NCBI RefSeq assembly: GCF_029637705.1
Contig: NZ_CP121252.1
Location: 2,480,001-2,544,000 of the forward strand
Source of the DNA: Citricoccus muralis
Lineage (GTDB): Bacteria > Actinomycetota > Actinomycetes > Actinomycetales > Micrococcaceae
Direction of reading: 5' to 3'
DNA length: 64,000 nt
Shown: positions 1 through 9,165 of the stretch, piece by piece
Layout: every line of letters begins with the position of its first letter
Numbering within the stretch: the first letter of the stretch is position 1
Made by a program: the position numbers and the translations under genes
The notes under the pieces: model-generated
The model's input: the letters and a program-made list of their open reading frames with translations, nothing else
Told to the model about the DNA's origin: nothing
Database searches by the model: none

Positions 1-1859
1 TCGGCACCAAAGTAGAAGTTCTGCAGCCAGGCTTCGCGCTGGATCTCACCGGCGGCGATCTGGTCGAGGTCGTCCTCCATGCGCGCGGTGAAGTCGTAGT
101 CGACGTAGCGGCCGAAGTGTTCCTCGAGCAGTCGGATCACGCTGAACGCGGTCCAAGAGGGCACCAGGGCGTTGCCACGCTTATTGACGTAGCCGCGGTC
201 CATGATGGTGGAGATGGTCGGGGCGTAGGTGGAGGGGCGCCCGATTTCGCGCTTCTCCAGCTCCGCGACAATGGAGGCTTCCGTGTAGCGCGGCGGCGGG
301 GTGGTCTCGTGGCCGTCGGCGGTGAGCTCTTCGGCGTCGAGCCCCTGGCCCACGGAGAGATCCGGAAGTCGCTTGGATTTCTCGTCCTTCGCGCCGTCCT
401 TGCCCGACTCACCACTCGAGTCCTGGCTCGTGTCCTTGCCCTCTTCGTAGGCGGCGAGGAAACCGGGGAAGGTGATCACGGTGCCGGAGGCGGAGAACTC
501 GGCGGCGCGGGTGCTGTTGTCCACCACAGCCTCGCCGACCACCTTCACGGTGGCGGTGTAGCCGGTGGCGTCGGCCATCTGGGAGGCGATGGTGCGCTTC
601 CAGATCAGTTCGTAGAGCCGGAACTCATCAGCGCTCAGGGCCGAAGACACCTGGGCTGGGGTGCGGAAATAGTCACCGGCGGGGCGGATCGCTTCGTGAG
701 CTTCCTGGGCGCCGGCGTTACGGGAGGTGTAGTACCGCTTGGCCTGCGGCACCGAGTCCGCCCCGTACAGTTCCGTAGCCTGACGGCGGGCTGCGTTGAT
801 GGCCTCGTCGGAGAGCGTCACCGAGTCGGTACGCATATAGGTGATGTAGCCGTTTTCGTAGAGTCGCTGGGCCACCTGCATGGTCACCCGTGAGGAGAAC
901 CGCAGCTTGCGCGAGGCCTCCTGTTGCAGGGTCGAGGTAGTGAAGGGCGCGGCCGGCCGACGCTTGTAGGGCTTGTCCTCTACGGAGGTCACCGCAAAAT
1001 CTGCGTCAGTCAGTCCAGCAACCAGTGCTTCGGCGGTGGCCTGGTCCAGGTGCACGACCTTGGACTTCGAGGCGGGCTTCAGCTGACCGGCGTCGTCGAA
1101 ATCTCGACCGGCGGCCACCCGGGTGCCGTCCACGGCCGACAGGCGGGCCTGGAACGTTTCGGTCGCCTGCGTGCTGGTGGCACCGTCCGCACGGGTCACG
1201 AAGTCAGCGGTGAGGTCCCAGTATGCGGCGGGGACGAACGCCATGCGCTCGCGTTCTCGCTCGACCACCAGGCGGGTGGCCACGGACTGCACGCGCCCGG
1301 CGGACAGGCCGGGAGCGACCTTGCGCCAGAGCACCGGGGAGATCTCGTAGCCGAAGAGCCGGTCCAGAATGCGCCGGGTCTCCTGGGCATCCACCAGGTC
1401 CTGGTCGATCTCGCGGACGTTTTCTAGACCACGGGCTATGCCTTCTTTGGTGATTTCGGTGAAGGTCATCCGGTACACGGGGACTTTGGGCTTGAGCACG
1501 TCCAGCAGGTGCCAGGCAATCGCTTCACCTTCGCGGTCGGCGTCGGTGGCGAGGTAGAGAGCGGAGGCGTCTTTCATGGCGCGTTTGAGCTCGGTGACAC
1601 GCTTCTTCTTGTCCGGGTAGACCACGTAGTAGGGCTGGAAACCGGACTCGGTGTCTACGGCGAACTTCCCGTAGGGCCCTTTTTTCATCTCCGCCGGCAG
1701 ATCCGAGGGGCGCGGTAGGTCACGAATGTGCCCGGCAGACGCGTCGACCACCCATCCTTCGCCGAGGTATTTGGCGATGGATTTGGACTTGGCAGGTGAC
1801 TCCACTATGACCAGCTTGATGCCTTCATCGGTGGATGGCGCGGCTTTTTTGGCAGGCAC
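1..1859 (-). CDS. topA: DNA topoisomerase I, N-terminal ~619 residues (3' end outside window)
   Basis: Type IA topoisomerase that relaxes negatively supercoiled DNA through a single-strand break. The N-terminus has the Toprim entry motif VIVESPAKSKSIAKYLG (residues ~17-33) and the acidic DADREGEAI motif near residue 105. The active-site tyrosine is in the segment YITYMRTDS at about residue 341, the position expected for actinobacterial TopA. I chose the GTG at 1859 because AGGAG lies just upstream and MPAKKA is a typical start. The C-terminal, usually lysine-rich, part lies beyond base 1, so its completeness cannot be judged. A Ser/Asp/Lys-rich insert (about residues 470-490) is visible. Topoisomerase identity is secure. 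Confidence 0.97.
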   Translation of the reverse strand, partial: MPAKKAAPSTDEGIKLVIVESPAKSKSIAKYLGEGWVVDASAGHIRDLPRPSDLPAEMKKGPYGKFAVDTESGFQPYYVVYPDKKKRVTELKRAMKDASALYLATDADREGEAIAWHLLDVLKPKVPVYRMTFTEITKEGIARGLENVREIDQDLVDAQETRRILDRLFGYEISPVLWRKVAPGLSAGRVQSVATRLVVERERERMAFVPAAYWDLTADFVTRADGATSTQATETFQARLSAVDGTRVAAGRDFDDAGQLKPASKSKVVHLDQATAEALVAGLTDADFAVTSVEDKPYKRRPAAPFTTSTLQQEASRKLRFSSRVTMQVAQRLYENGYITYMRTDSVTLSDEAINAARRQATELYGADSVPQAKRYYTSRNAGAQEAHEAIRPAGDYFRTPAQVSSALSADEFRLYELIWKRTIASQMADATGYTATVKVVGEAVVDNSTRAAEFSASGTVITFPGFLAAYEEGKDTSQDSSGESGKDGAKDEKSKRLPDLSVGQGLDAEELTADGHETTPPPRYTEASIVAELEKREIGRPSTYAPTISTIMDRGYVNKRGNALVPSWTAFSVIRLLEEHFGRYVDYDFTARMEDDLDQIAAGEIQREAWLQNFYFGA

Positions 1860-1928
1860 GAGGCTCCTTCTGTTGCGTCGATACCCCTCTAATGTAGCGG
1901 GTTGATCGACACGGTGATGAACCGAGGG

Positions 1929-2513
1929 TCACCGGGGCGCGGTCTGCTCCCCGACGCGCGCGGCGTGTTCAGCCACCAGCGAGACCAGGTAGTAGACGCG
2001 TTGGGCGTCGTCGTCATCGCGGCGAGCCCGGGACCGATCCTCGAACTCGTCCAGGAGCGCGTACATGCGCGACATGAACTCGGCGCGGTCTTCTTCGGAG
2101 AGCTTCACGGTGCCGTTGGTCATCACCGGGGTGCGCGGCTCATCGACAGGCCGTTCTTCTTGGGCGCGGCGGGTGAGCTCGTCAGTAATGCGGCGGCGCT
2201 GCCGGGCGAATTGCCGGTCGACGATAGCGAATTTGCCGGCGGTGCTGGCGTCCGGGCGCAACACCAGCTCGGTCCCGACGGGACGCCAGAGCTTTTCCCG
2301 ACCATCGGCGGATTCCTCGGCACGCTCGATGAACCCGTACTTTTCGAGCACCCGCAGGTGGTAGCTCATCGCGGGGGCGGTCACGCCGCAGCGCGCCGCC
2401 AACTGGGTGGCGGTGCGCGGGCTGGACGTGGCGTAGAGCTCGTCCAGCGCTTCGAGCCGGACCTCGTGGGCCAGGGCGCGCATCTGCGAGGGATCGGTGA
2501 TGGTGGTGTTCAT
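1929..2513 (-). CDS. ArsR/HTH_20-type winged-helix transcriptional regulator
   Basis: A 194-residue cytoplasmic DNA-binding protein. Residues ~10-75 form an ArsR-like winged helix: LAHEVRLEALDEL, then TATQLAARCGVTAPAMSYHL as helix-turn-helix, then VLEKYGFIERAEE leading into the wing. The C-terminal half is charged and helical (RQRRRITDELTRRAQEE and similar), like the regulators with an extended dimerisation tail. There are no ArsR metal-binding cysteines; the only Cys is in the HTH. The gene is 7 bases downstream of the methyltransferase on the same strand, so it may be the last gene of the trhO-methyltransferase transcript. Ligand and targets are unknown. Confidence 0.85.
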   Translation of the reverse strand: MNTTITDPSQMRALAHEVRLEALDELYATSSPRTATQLAARCGVTAPAMSYHLRVLEKYGFIERAEESADGREKLWRPVGTELVLRPDASTAGKFAIVDRQFARQRRRITDELTRRAQEERPVDEPRTPVMTNGTVKLSEEDRAEFMSRMYALLDEFEDRSRARRDDDDAQRVYYLVSLVAEHAARVGEQTAPR

Positions 2514-2520
2514 GATCAGC

Positions 2521-4134
2521 TCAGTCTACCCCGCCGGGCGGCTCCGATGTGCCGAAGGTCACATAGCCCTCGAGGGCGAGCTCTACGAGGGCCGCTTCCA
2601 GTTCGCGGACGGTGGCGTCGTCGAGGTCAAGAATGGCCGAGACCGCGGAGAGCAGCTGCCCGGCGCTCAGTTCACCGTCGGCGGCCGATAGCAATCCGGC
2701 CAGCGCGGTGTCCACCGGTCGTGAGCGCTGGAATCCGGCGCCCTGCCGGGCCATGATGATCTCCGGATGGTCGGCTCCGAAATGCTGGTGGCGCTCTTCG
2801 GTGACGTGGAAGGGCACGACCGGGTGCAGGGCACGCACCGCGGACGGGTCGGCGAGCGCGTCCCAGATCTCAATCGCCTCACCCCAGGCCGGGCCCAGCG
2901 GTTGGGCTATGGGGTGCAGGAGCTGCTCGGTGCGCAGCAGTGGTGCTGCCCGGTCCGAGAGATCGGCCCGGCGCAGCCACACGTAGCCGAAGCCGATCGC
3001 GGAGATGTCACGGCGGGCGAAGTCATCCAGGTAGCGACGGTAGGCGCGCTGGTAGGCGTCGTCGTCAAGGGTTTCGGAGGAGTCCTGGAGCCACAGTTCG
3101 GCGTAACCGGCCGGGTCGTGGTGGTCGCGCTGGATGATCCAGGCGTCCAGGGGCGCCTCCGACGCAGCCACCCAGCTGCGCGGGCGGGTATCCCACGCGG
3201 CGGTTCCAGTGGATGCCTCAGTATCGGCCGGGATTTCCCAGTTAGCCAGCAATTGGGCGGTGCCACCGGGGGCGAGTACGGAGCCGACGGTAGAGATCAG
3301 TTCCGCCACCAGGTCATCACCCTGGCGGCCGGTCTCACGGTAGGTGTGCACGCGCTCCGATTGCTGTGGCGCGATAACGAAGGGCGGGTTGGACACCACC
3401 AGGTCGAATTCCTGGCCGGCCACCGGTTCGAGCAGGTTGCCCTGCAACAGGGTGACCCGCTCAGAAAGTCGATCGCGGTCCAGGTCCAGCTGGGGCGCGT
3501 TCAGCAGCAGGTTAAAGCGAGTGAAGTCCAGGGCGCGTTCGGAGAGGTCGGTGGCGGTGACGTGGTCGGCGTGGGCCAGCAGGTGCAGGGTCTGCACCCC
3601 GCACCCGACGCCGACGTCAAGCGCGGTGGCGACCTGACGGCGGATGGTGACCCCGGCCAGGGTGAGGGAGGCCCCGCCGATGCCGAGCACGTGATCATCG
3701 GGCAGTGCGGTGCGGCGCTGCAACGCGGTTTGGTCGGAGGCCACCCAGAGATCTCCGGTGACATCGGTGGAATAAGGGGAGAGATCCACGGTGGGGTAGA
3801 AGAGGTGCTCGCGCACCTCCCCCAGGCACAGCCGTGCCGCACCCTCGGCGGTGGTGCGGGGCAGGGCGCGGTTCAGCACGGTGACGGGGACCGGGTCCCC
3901 AAGCATCCAGGCGCCGATCAGGGCGGCCAGCGGTGCGGCGTCGGTTTCACCCAGCAGGCGGGAGATGATCTCGCGTGCGGGCACGGCTTGTTCGCGGTCC
4001 AGCGCCGTGGTGGCCATCGGGCCTAGCAGCTCCCCCACCGCGTCGACCGTGTAGCCGATCTGGTGCAGGTCTTCTTCCAGGGCGCTGATCAGTTCGAGCG
4101 CCTCCGGGCGCGCGTAGGGTGCTTCCACGCTCAT
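2521..4134 (-). CDS. Class I SAM-dependent methyltransferase with N- and C-terminal extensions
   Basis: A 537-residue protein. The central Rossmann methyltransferase has motif [16 protein letters not shown] and the catalytic [11 protein letters not shown], the NPPF/Y signature of N-methylating enzymes (HemK/PrmC, RsmC, adenine methylases). A helical N-terminal ~130 residues and a long C-terminal winged-helix-like region flank it. This matches a large actinobacterial methyltransferase family whose substrate I do not know. Many alternative starts exist upstream. I chose the ATG at 4134 because it overlaps the trhO stop as ATGA, which also implies translational coupling to that tRNA-modifying enzyme. 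Family assignment is firm; substrate is open (tRNA, rRNA or protein glutamine). Confidence 0.85.
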   Translation of the reverse strand: MSVEAPYARPEALELISALEEDLHQIGYTVDAVGELLGPMATTALDREQAVPAREIISRLLGETDAAPLAALIGAWMLGDPVPVTVLNRALPRTTAEGAARLCLGEVREHLFYPTVDLSPYSTDVTGDLWVASDQTALQRRTALPDDHVLGIGGASLTLAGVTIRRQVATALDVGVGCGVQTLHLLAHADHVTATDLSERALDFTRFNLLLNAPQLDLDRDRLSERVTLLQGNLLEPVAGQEFDLVVSNPPFVIAPQQSERVHTYRETGRQGDDLVAELISTVGSVLAPGGTAQLLANWEIPADTEASTGTAAWDTRPRSWVAASEAPLDAWIIQRDHHDPAGYAELWLQDSSETLDDDAYQRAYRRYLDDFARRDISAIGFGYVWLRRADLSDRAAPLLRTEQLLHPIAQPLGPAWGEAIEIWDALADPSAVRALHPVVPFHVTEERHQHFGADHPEIIMARQGAGFQRSRPVDTALAGLLSAADGELSAGQLLSAVSAILDLDDATVRELEAALVELALEGYVTFGTSEPPGGVD

Positions 4135-5078
4135 GCGGCCACCTCGCAGTGGGCGCACACGCGCTCCGGGTTCGCCTCGGCGCAGTCGCCACAGACCGTG
4201 TCCAGGTGTCGGCACGACAGCTTCGAGCAGTTCCGCAGGTCGGAGGTGGGCTGCTCGCAGAGCAGGCAGCGCCCGATGGTGGCGGCGTCGTCGGAGAACT
4301 CCGTGTGCATCCGTTCGTCGAACACGTAGAGGGAACCCTCCCAGAGTCCGGCGTCGCCGAACGCTTCCCCATAGCGGACGATGCCGCCATCGAGCTGGTA
4401 GACCTCCTCGAAACCGCGGTGCTTCATCAGGGCGGTGAGCACCTCGCAACGGATGCCGCCGGTGCAGTAGGTCACCACGGGCTGATCCTTGAGGTGGTCG
4501 TACTTGCCGGATTCCAGCTCGGTGACGAAATCCCGGGTGGTCTCGGTATCGGGCACCACCGCGTTCTTGAATTTCCCGATCTTGGCTTCCACCGCGTTGC
4601 GTCCGTCGAAAAACACCACCGGACGGTTCTCGCTCTCACGCTGCTCGACCAATTCGTGCAGTGCCTCCGGTTTCAGGTGCACCCCGGTATCAGTGACCCC
4701 CTCGGTGGTCACCTCAATCTCTTCGGCTGCATCGAACGCCACCAGTTCGGGCTTCACCTTCACCGACAAGCGCGGGAAATCAGCGGCCGAACCTTCTGAC
4801 CATTTGATCTCCATCCCCTGGAAGCCGGAGTACGACCGGGTGGTCTTCACATAGTGTTTGACGGCGGAGATGGGTCCGCCCACGGTGCCGTTGATGCCGT
4901 GCGGGGCAATGATGATGCGCCCGGTGAGCCCGAGCATGGTGCACAGGGCGTGCTGCCACAGCCGCACCGCCTCCGGATCGGCGATCGGGGTGAAGTGATA
5001 GTACAGCGCGATCTTGGACTGCGCCGAGGGGGCCAGGCGCAGCCCGGGGGCTTCAGGGGTTGATGAAGATGACGTCAC
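4131..5078 (-). CDS. trhO: tRNA uridine(34) hydroxylase, rhodanese-related
   Basis: Oxygen-dependent hydroxylation of uridine 34 in tRNA anticodons to 5-hydroxyuridine (TrhO/YceA family). The 315-residue protein shows the family order: an N-terminal ferredoxin-like domain ([14 protein letters not shown]) and a rhodanese domain with the active-site loop [12 protein letters not shown] (Cys at about residue 205). Its cysteine-rich tail, after residue ~270, carries several Cys-x2-Cys pairs and probably binds zinc. Length and motif order match the family. It leads a minus-strand operon and overlaps the downstream methyltransferase by 4 bases. Confidence 0.93.
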   Translation of the reverse strand: MTSSSSTPEAPGLRLAPSAQSKIALYYHFTPIADPEAVRLWQHALCTMLGLTGRIIIAPHGINGTVGGPISAVKHYVKTTRSYSGFQGMEIKWSEGSAADFPRLSVKVKPELVAFDAAEEIEVTTEGVTDTGVHLKPEALHELVEQRESENRPVVFFDGRNAVEAKIGKFKNAVVPDTETTRDFVTELESGKYDHLKDQPVVTYCTGGIRCEVLTALMKHRGFEEVYQLDGGIVRYGEAFGDAGLWEGSLYVFDERMHTEFSDDAATIGRCLLCEQPTSDLRNCSKLSCRHLDTVCGDCAEANPERVCAHCEVAA

Positions 5079-5160
5079 ACGTCAAGACTAGGTCACAGTT
5101 TGGTCTGAGTTCATGACTCAGACCTGCCGTTGCGCCCACCTTTGTGCCTATCCTGGGGGC

Positions 5161-5931
5161 ATGACCTCGACACTGAATGATGCTCTGATCTCCGCCTGGG
5201 TGACCGGCTGGGCACGGTGCCGCGGCTACCGTACGCGCCACGACGACGGCATACACGCCACCCTGCGCCAACGCGACACCGGCGACGGCGCCACCGAGAC
5301 GGCCGGCCCCGGCAGCGACTGGGAGTATGTGGTGGCTGAACCCACCGACGAACAGTTGCAGACCCTGGGCGCCACGATCTCCGAGAACCCGCAACGCTTG
5401 CTGACCATTGTGGCCAGCGCCGAACGCCGCCCCGGCGACCCGGACCCGGATACCGCAGCCCGCGCTACGGCCATCACCGGGCTGCGCGCCGTGGCCACCG
5501 GTGAACGGCTGATGACCACCGACATGGCCGAGCACGACGTCGAGACCCCGGTGATCCCCGATCAGTTTGAGGCCAAGGTGGACCGCAATGAGGGCTGGTT
5601 CCTGGTCACCTTCACCACCACGGAGGAGCACGGCCAGGGGGCCGGCCAGGTGGCTGCCCGCGGCCGCGTCGCCGTCGTGGATGACTACGCCGTCTTCGAT
5701 CAGATCTGGACTTACCCGGCGTTCCGCCGCCAGGGGCTGGGCTCACTGACCATGCGCTACCTGTCCGCGCTGGCGCTGGAGCACGAAGTGGACGAGGGAC
5801 TGCTGGTGGCCAGCGCCGACGGTCAGGCCCTGTACGGCTACCTCGGCTGGGACGCCCTGGCCGATGTGGTGGTCATGGGGAGCGCCGGCGAGACCTTCGG
5901 CGAAAATTCCTCGCACAACACCGAGAATTGA
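5161..5931 (+). CDS. GNAT-family N-acetyltransferase with an uncharacterised N-terminal half
   Basis: A 256-residue protein. Residues ~125-250 form a GNAT fold with the acetyl-CoA-binding segment WTYPAFRRQGLGSLTMRYL (Q/RxxGxG/A motif) and the terminal YGYLGWDALADVVVMG strand-helix. The first ~110 residues (WVTGWARCRGYRTR onward) resemble the helical extension of some actinobacterial GNAT proteins and lack a motif I recognise. An ATG at 5113 is in frame, but the ATG at 5161, preceded by a purine-rich GGGGG, is the better start. The stop overlaps the TTG of the helicase gene. The acetyl acceptor is unknown. Confidence 0.82.
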   Translation: MTSTLNDALISAWVTGWARCRGYRTRHDDGIHATLRQRDTGDGATETAGPGSDWEYVVAEPTDEQLQTLGATISENPQRLLTIVASAERRPGDPDPDTAARATAITGLRAVATGERLMTTDMAEHDVETPVIPDQFEAKVDRNEGWFLVTFTTTEEHGQGAGQVAARGRVAVVDDYAVFDQIWTYPAFRRQGLGSLTMRYLSALALEHEVDEGLLVASADGQALYGYLGWDALADVVVMGSAGETFGENSSHNTEN

Positions 5932-8249
5932 CCGACGCCGAACAGCTCACCGCCGCGCTCGGCTACCAGGGTGTTCCGGCGCAGCTCCTTCACACCCGGC
6001 GCTTTGAAGCACGCCCGGCCCGGTTCGACGACTGGCCGAAGCAGACTCCGCCCGCGTTGATCGATGCCTTCGGCGCCTCGGGGCTGTTGCGTCCCTGGCA
6101 ACATCAGGTGGCCGCCGCGCAGCATGCCCTGGCCGGTGAGCACGTGGTGCTGGCCACCGGTACCGCCTCGGGGAAATCACTGGGCTACCAGCTGCCGATC
6201 GCCACGCAGTTGGCCGACGGCCGATCCACCGCCTTGTATCTGGCGCCGACCAAAGCCCTGGGTGCGGATCAACTCGGGGCATGGCGGGCACTCGCCCGTG
6301 ATGGCGCGACCTGGTTGCGCGCTTCCCCCTACGACGGCGACACCGCACCGGCGGATCGCACGTGGGCCCGCCAGCACGCGAACCTGGTGCTCACCAACCC
6401 GGACATGCTGCACGTAGGGATTCTGCCGCACCACCAACGCTGGGCTCAGTTCTTCCGGAACCTGGCCTACGTGGTGATCGATGAGGCGCACGTCTACCGG
6501 GGCGTGTTCGGCTCCCATGTCGCGGTGCTGCTGCGCCGGCTGTCCCGAGTAGTGGAGCACTACCGCGGCGCGCCCCCGGTGTTCATCGGCGCCTCGGCCA
6601 CGTCCGGGAATCCGGCGACGGCGTTCTCCACCCTTATCGGAGCGGATGCCGCCGCGATCACCGAAGACGCCTCCCCTCATGGCGCCGTCACCGTAGGATT
6701 CTGGGAAACTGAACTCACCGACAAACGGGGCGAGCATGGTGCTCCGATTCGCCGTTCCGCCACCGCCACCGGCGCGGACCTGCTCACCGATTTCGCCATC
6801 GCCGGGGTACGCACCATCGCCTTCATTCGGTCTCGACGCGGCGCCGAGGCCATGGCCCAGGCCGCCTCACGGCAACTGGCCGAGGTAGACCCCTCGCTGG
6901 CCTCCCGGGTGAGTGCCTACCGGGCCGGGTATCTGCCCGAGGAGCGCCGCGCCGTGGAGACTGCACTGAAGACCGGGCGCCTCCTCGGTGTCTCCTCCAC
7001 CCCGGCGTTGGAGCTGGGCATCGACATCGCCGGGCTGGACGCCGTCGTCGTCGCCGGCTGGCCGGGCACCCGCGCCTCCTTCTTCCAGCAGTTGGGCCGG
7101 GCCGGGCGTGCCGGGCAAGAGTCTTGGGCGGTGTACGTGGCCAGTGACGACCCACTCGACACCTACCTGGTCCACCACCCCGACGCCGTGTTTGATCTGG
7201 CGGTGGAGGACACCGTGATCGACCCGGTCAACCCGCATATTCTGGGCGCCCACTTGTGTGCTGCGTCGGCCGAACTGCCGCTCCAACCCGAGAATCTGAC
7301 ACGGTTCGGGCCCGAGGAGCAGGTGCGCGCGGTGGTGGACGATCTGGTGGAGGGCGGCTACCTTCGCCGCCGCCCGGCCGGTTGGTTCTGGACCCACCCG
7401 GAGCACGCCGCGGCCATGGTGTCGCTGCGCGACGACGGCGGCGGGCCGGTGGACATCGTCGACGTCGAATCCGGGGCCCTGCTCGGGTCGATGGGCTCCC
7501 CACAGACCCACTACCAAGCCCACCCCGGGGCCGTGTATGTGCATCAGGGCCGCACCTTCCTGGTGGAGGACCTGGACGAGGACGCCCACGTGGTGATGGT
7601 ATCCCGCGCCGAGCCGGACTACTTCACTCAGGCCCGGGACATCACCGAGATCGAAATCCTGGACACCCACGAGAAACGCGAAAACCTCGACAAAGAGCTG
7701 GTGTGGGCCACCGGGGCCGTGAAGGTCACCACCCAGGTCGTCTCGTTCCAACGCAAAGCCCTGGTCTCCGGGGAGATCCTCGGGGAAGAACCCCTAGAGC
7801 TGGCCGCCCGCGACCTGTTCACGACGGCGGTATGGTTCCACGCGCCCTCAGAGCGGCTGGTGGCCGCTGGGCTCACCATGGATCGGCTACCCGGGTCCCT
7901 ACATGCGGCCGAACACGCGATGATCGGGCTGATGCCCCTGGTAGCGTCGAACGACCGTTGGGACATCGGTGGGGTGTCGATGGCGCTGCACCCGGATACT
8001 GGGCAGCCTTCGGTGTTTGTCTACGACGGTCACGCCGGCGGGGCTGGGTTCGCGCAGCGCGGGTTCGCCCAGGCCGAGGTGTGGCTGCGCGCCACCGCCG
8101 ATGCCGTACGATCCTGCCCCTGTGACCAGGGGTGCCCGGCCTGCGTGCAGTCGCCAAAGTGCGGCAACCGCAACAGCCCGCTGGACAAAGCCGGGGCGGT
8201 CACCGTGCTGGAGTTCGTGCTGGCGGGGCTGCAGTCTTCCGCCCGGTGA
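5928..8249 (+). CDS. DEAH-box superfamily 2 helicase with C-terminal zinc-binding (MZB/DUF1998) domain
   Basis: A 773-residue ATP-dependent helicase of the YprA/MrfA and mycobacterial SftH type. Residues ~55-270 hold the ATP-binding lobe: Walker A ATGTASGKS and the DEAH box VVIDEAHVYRGVFGSH. Residues ~285-440 hold the second lobe, with SSTPALELGIDI and QQLGRAGRAG. The tail ends with CPCDQGCPACVQSPKCGN, the four-cysteine metal site of this family. The start is a TTG at 5928 embedded in the previous stop (TTGA); no better in-frame ATG precedes the conserved region. It is the helicase of the actinobacterial helicase/secretion neighbourhood, near the tad genes at 11-15 kb. B. subtilis MrfA repairs mitomycin lesions; the same role here is inference. 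Confidence 0.9.
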   Translation: MTDAEQLTAALGYQGVPAQLLHTRRFEARPARFDDWPKQTPPALIDAFGASGLLRPWQHQVAAAQHALAGEHVVLATGTASGKSLGYQLPIATQLADGRSTALYLAPTKALGADQLGAWRALARDGATWLRASPYDGDTAPADRTWARQHANLVLTNPDMLHVGILPHHQRWAQFFRNLAYVVIDEAHVYRGVFGSHVAVLLRRLSRVVEHYRGAPPVFIGASATSGNPATAFSTLIGADAAAITEDASPHGAVTVGFWETELTDKRGEHGAPIRRSATATGADLLTDFAIAGVRTIAFIRSRRGAEAMAQAASRQLAEVDPSLASRVSAYRAGYLPEERRAVETALKTGRLLGVSSTPALELGIDIAGLDAVVVAGWPGTRASFFQQLGRAGRAGQESWAVYVASDDPLDTYLVHHPDAVFDLAVEDTVIDPVNPHILGAHLCAASAELPLQPENLTRFGPEEQVRAVVDDLVEGGYLRRRPAGWFWTHPEHAAAMVSLRDDGGGPVDIVDVESGALLGSMGSPQTHYQAHPGAVYVHQGRTFLVEDLDEDAHVVMVSRAEPDYFTQARDITEIEILDTHEKRENLDKELVWATGAVKVTTQVVSFQRKALVSGEILGEEPLELAARDLFTTAVWFHAPSERLVAAGLTMDRLPGSLHAAEHAMIGLMPLVASNDRWDIGGVSMALHPDTGQPSVFVYDGHAGGAGFAQRGFAQAEVWLRATADAVRSCPCDQGCPACVQSPKCGNRNSPLDKAGAVTVLEFVLAGLQSSAR

Positions 8250-9042
8250 AGCCGTCCATGGTCGCGTTGACGCCGAGCACGTTCATCGCCCGGTCGAAGA
8301 GGCTCGTGGGCAGGATCCGCATTAGTGGCAGGGCCCGAACGAGTTTCGGCATCATCAGTTGGTGACGGCCTGCTTCGATGCTATCCAGGATACGAGTGGC
8401 GGCATCGTCGGGTTGCAGGATCGGCAGAAGGCGTGGGAATTTGGTGGTTACGCCGTCAAACATGCCGGTGTTGATGTAGTAGGGGCACACCACGATCGAG
8501 TCCACCCCGGTGCGTTCCTTGGCCAGTTCCATCCGGAGCGATTCGGCGAAACCGAGAGCCGCGAATTTCGTCGCCGAGTAGTCGGTCTGCCTGGCCACGC
8601 CGACCAGGCCGGCCGCGCTCGCAATGGTGACCACCGCTCCGTTACCGCGCTCACGCATCCCCGGCAAGAACGCGCCCGTCACCCAATAAAGTGACAGCAC
8701 GTTGACCGCATAGATTCGCTCGATCGATTCGTGGTCCAGGTCAGCGAAACGTTTGCCCGACACGATCCCGGCATTGTTTATCAGAATGTCCACGCCGCCG
8801 ACGTCTTGTGCGGCTCGGTTGACGGCATCACGGTCCGTCACGTCGACGCACTGCGCAGTGGCCTCACCACCACGTCCCCGAATCGACTGGGCGACCTGCT
8901 CCCCCGCTGCTGCGGAGAGGTCCCAGATGATGACACGTGCACCGCGGGCAGCAGCACCTTCAGCCATCAGCCGGCCAATTCCGCTGCCACCGCCGGTGAT
9001 GAGGACCGTCTGTCCAGGGAAGGGGTGTCGTTGCTGAGGCAC
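8200..9042 (-). CDS. Short-chain dehydrogenase/reductase (SDR)
   Basis: NAD(P)-dependent oxidoreductase of 280 residues. The Rossmann motif TGGGSGIG is at residues ~16-23, NNAG at ~89, the catalytic Ser in VTIASAAG near 140, and YSATK (Tyr/Lys) near 155. A post-catalytic extension of ~60 residues (MMPKLVRALPLMRILPTSLFDRAMNVLG cut short here) resembles membrane-associated SDRs such as the retinol dehydrogenase/DltE groups. The substrate is unknown. It converges on the helicase gene, and the last 50 bases of the two coding regions overlap antisense. An AGGAG-like purine run lies before the ATG. Confidence 0.9.
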   Translation of the reverse strand: MPQQRHPFPGQTVLITGGGSGIGRLMAEGAAARGARVIIWDLSAAAGEQVAQSIRGRGGEATAQCVDVTDRDAVNRAAQDVGGVDILINNAGIVSGKRFADLDHESIERIYAVNVLSLYWVTGAFLPGMRERGNGAVVTIASAAGLVGVARQTDYSATKFAALGFAESLRMELAKERTGVDSIVVCPYYINTGMFDGVTTKFPRLLPILQPDDAATRILDSIEAGRHQLMMPKLVRALPLMRILPTSLFDRAMNVLGVNATMDGFTGRKTAAPPARTPAR

Positions 9043-9165
9043 AGAGAGCTCCTGTCGGTGAGGTCACTGCATGACGTCGGATTGCCTCAGTATCTGCCCA
9101 AGATGCCTGGATTCGTCAAGGACTTGGGTTTGATTTGAGTGCCACCAATGAAAACGTAACTTGCA

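Noticed and set aside
4131-4449. N-terminal extension of the methyltransferase to 4449
   Set aside because: The extension reads trhO out of frame; the ATG at 4134 overlapping the trhO stop is better.
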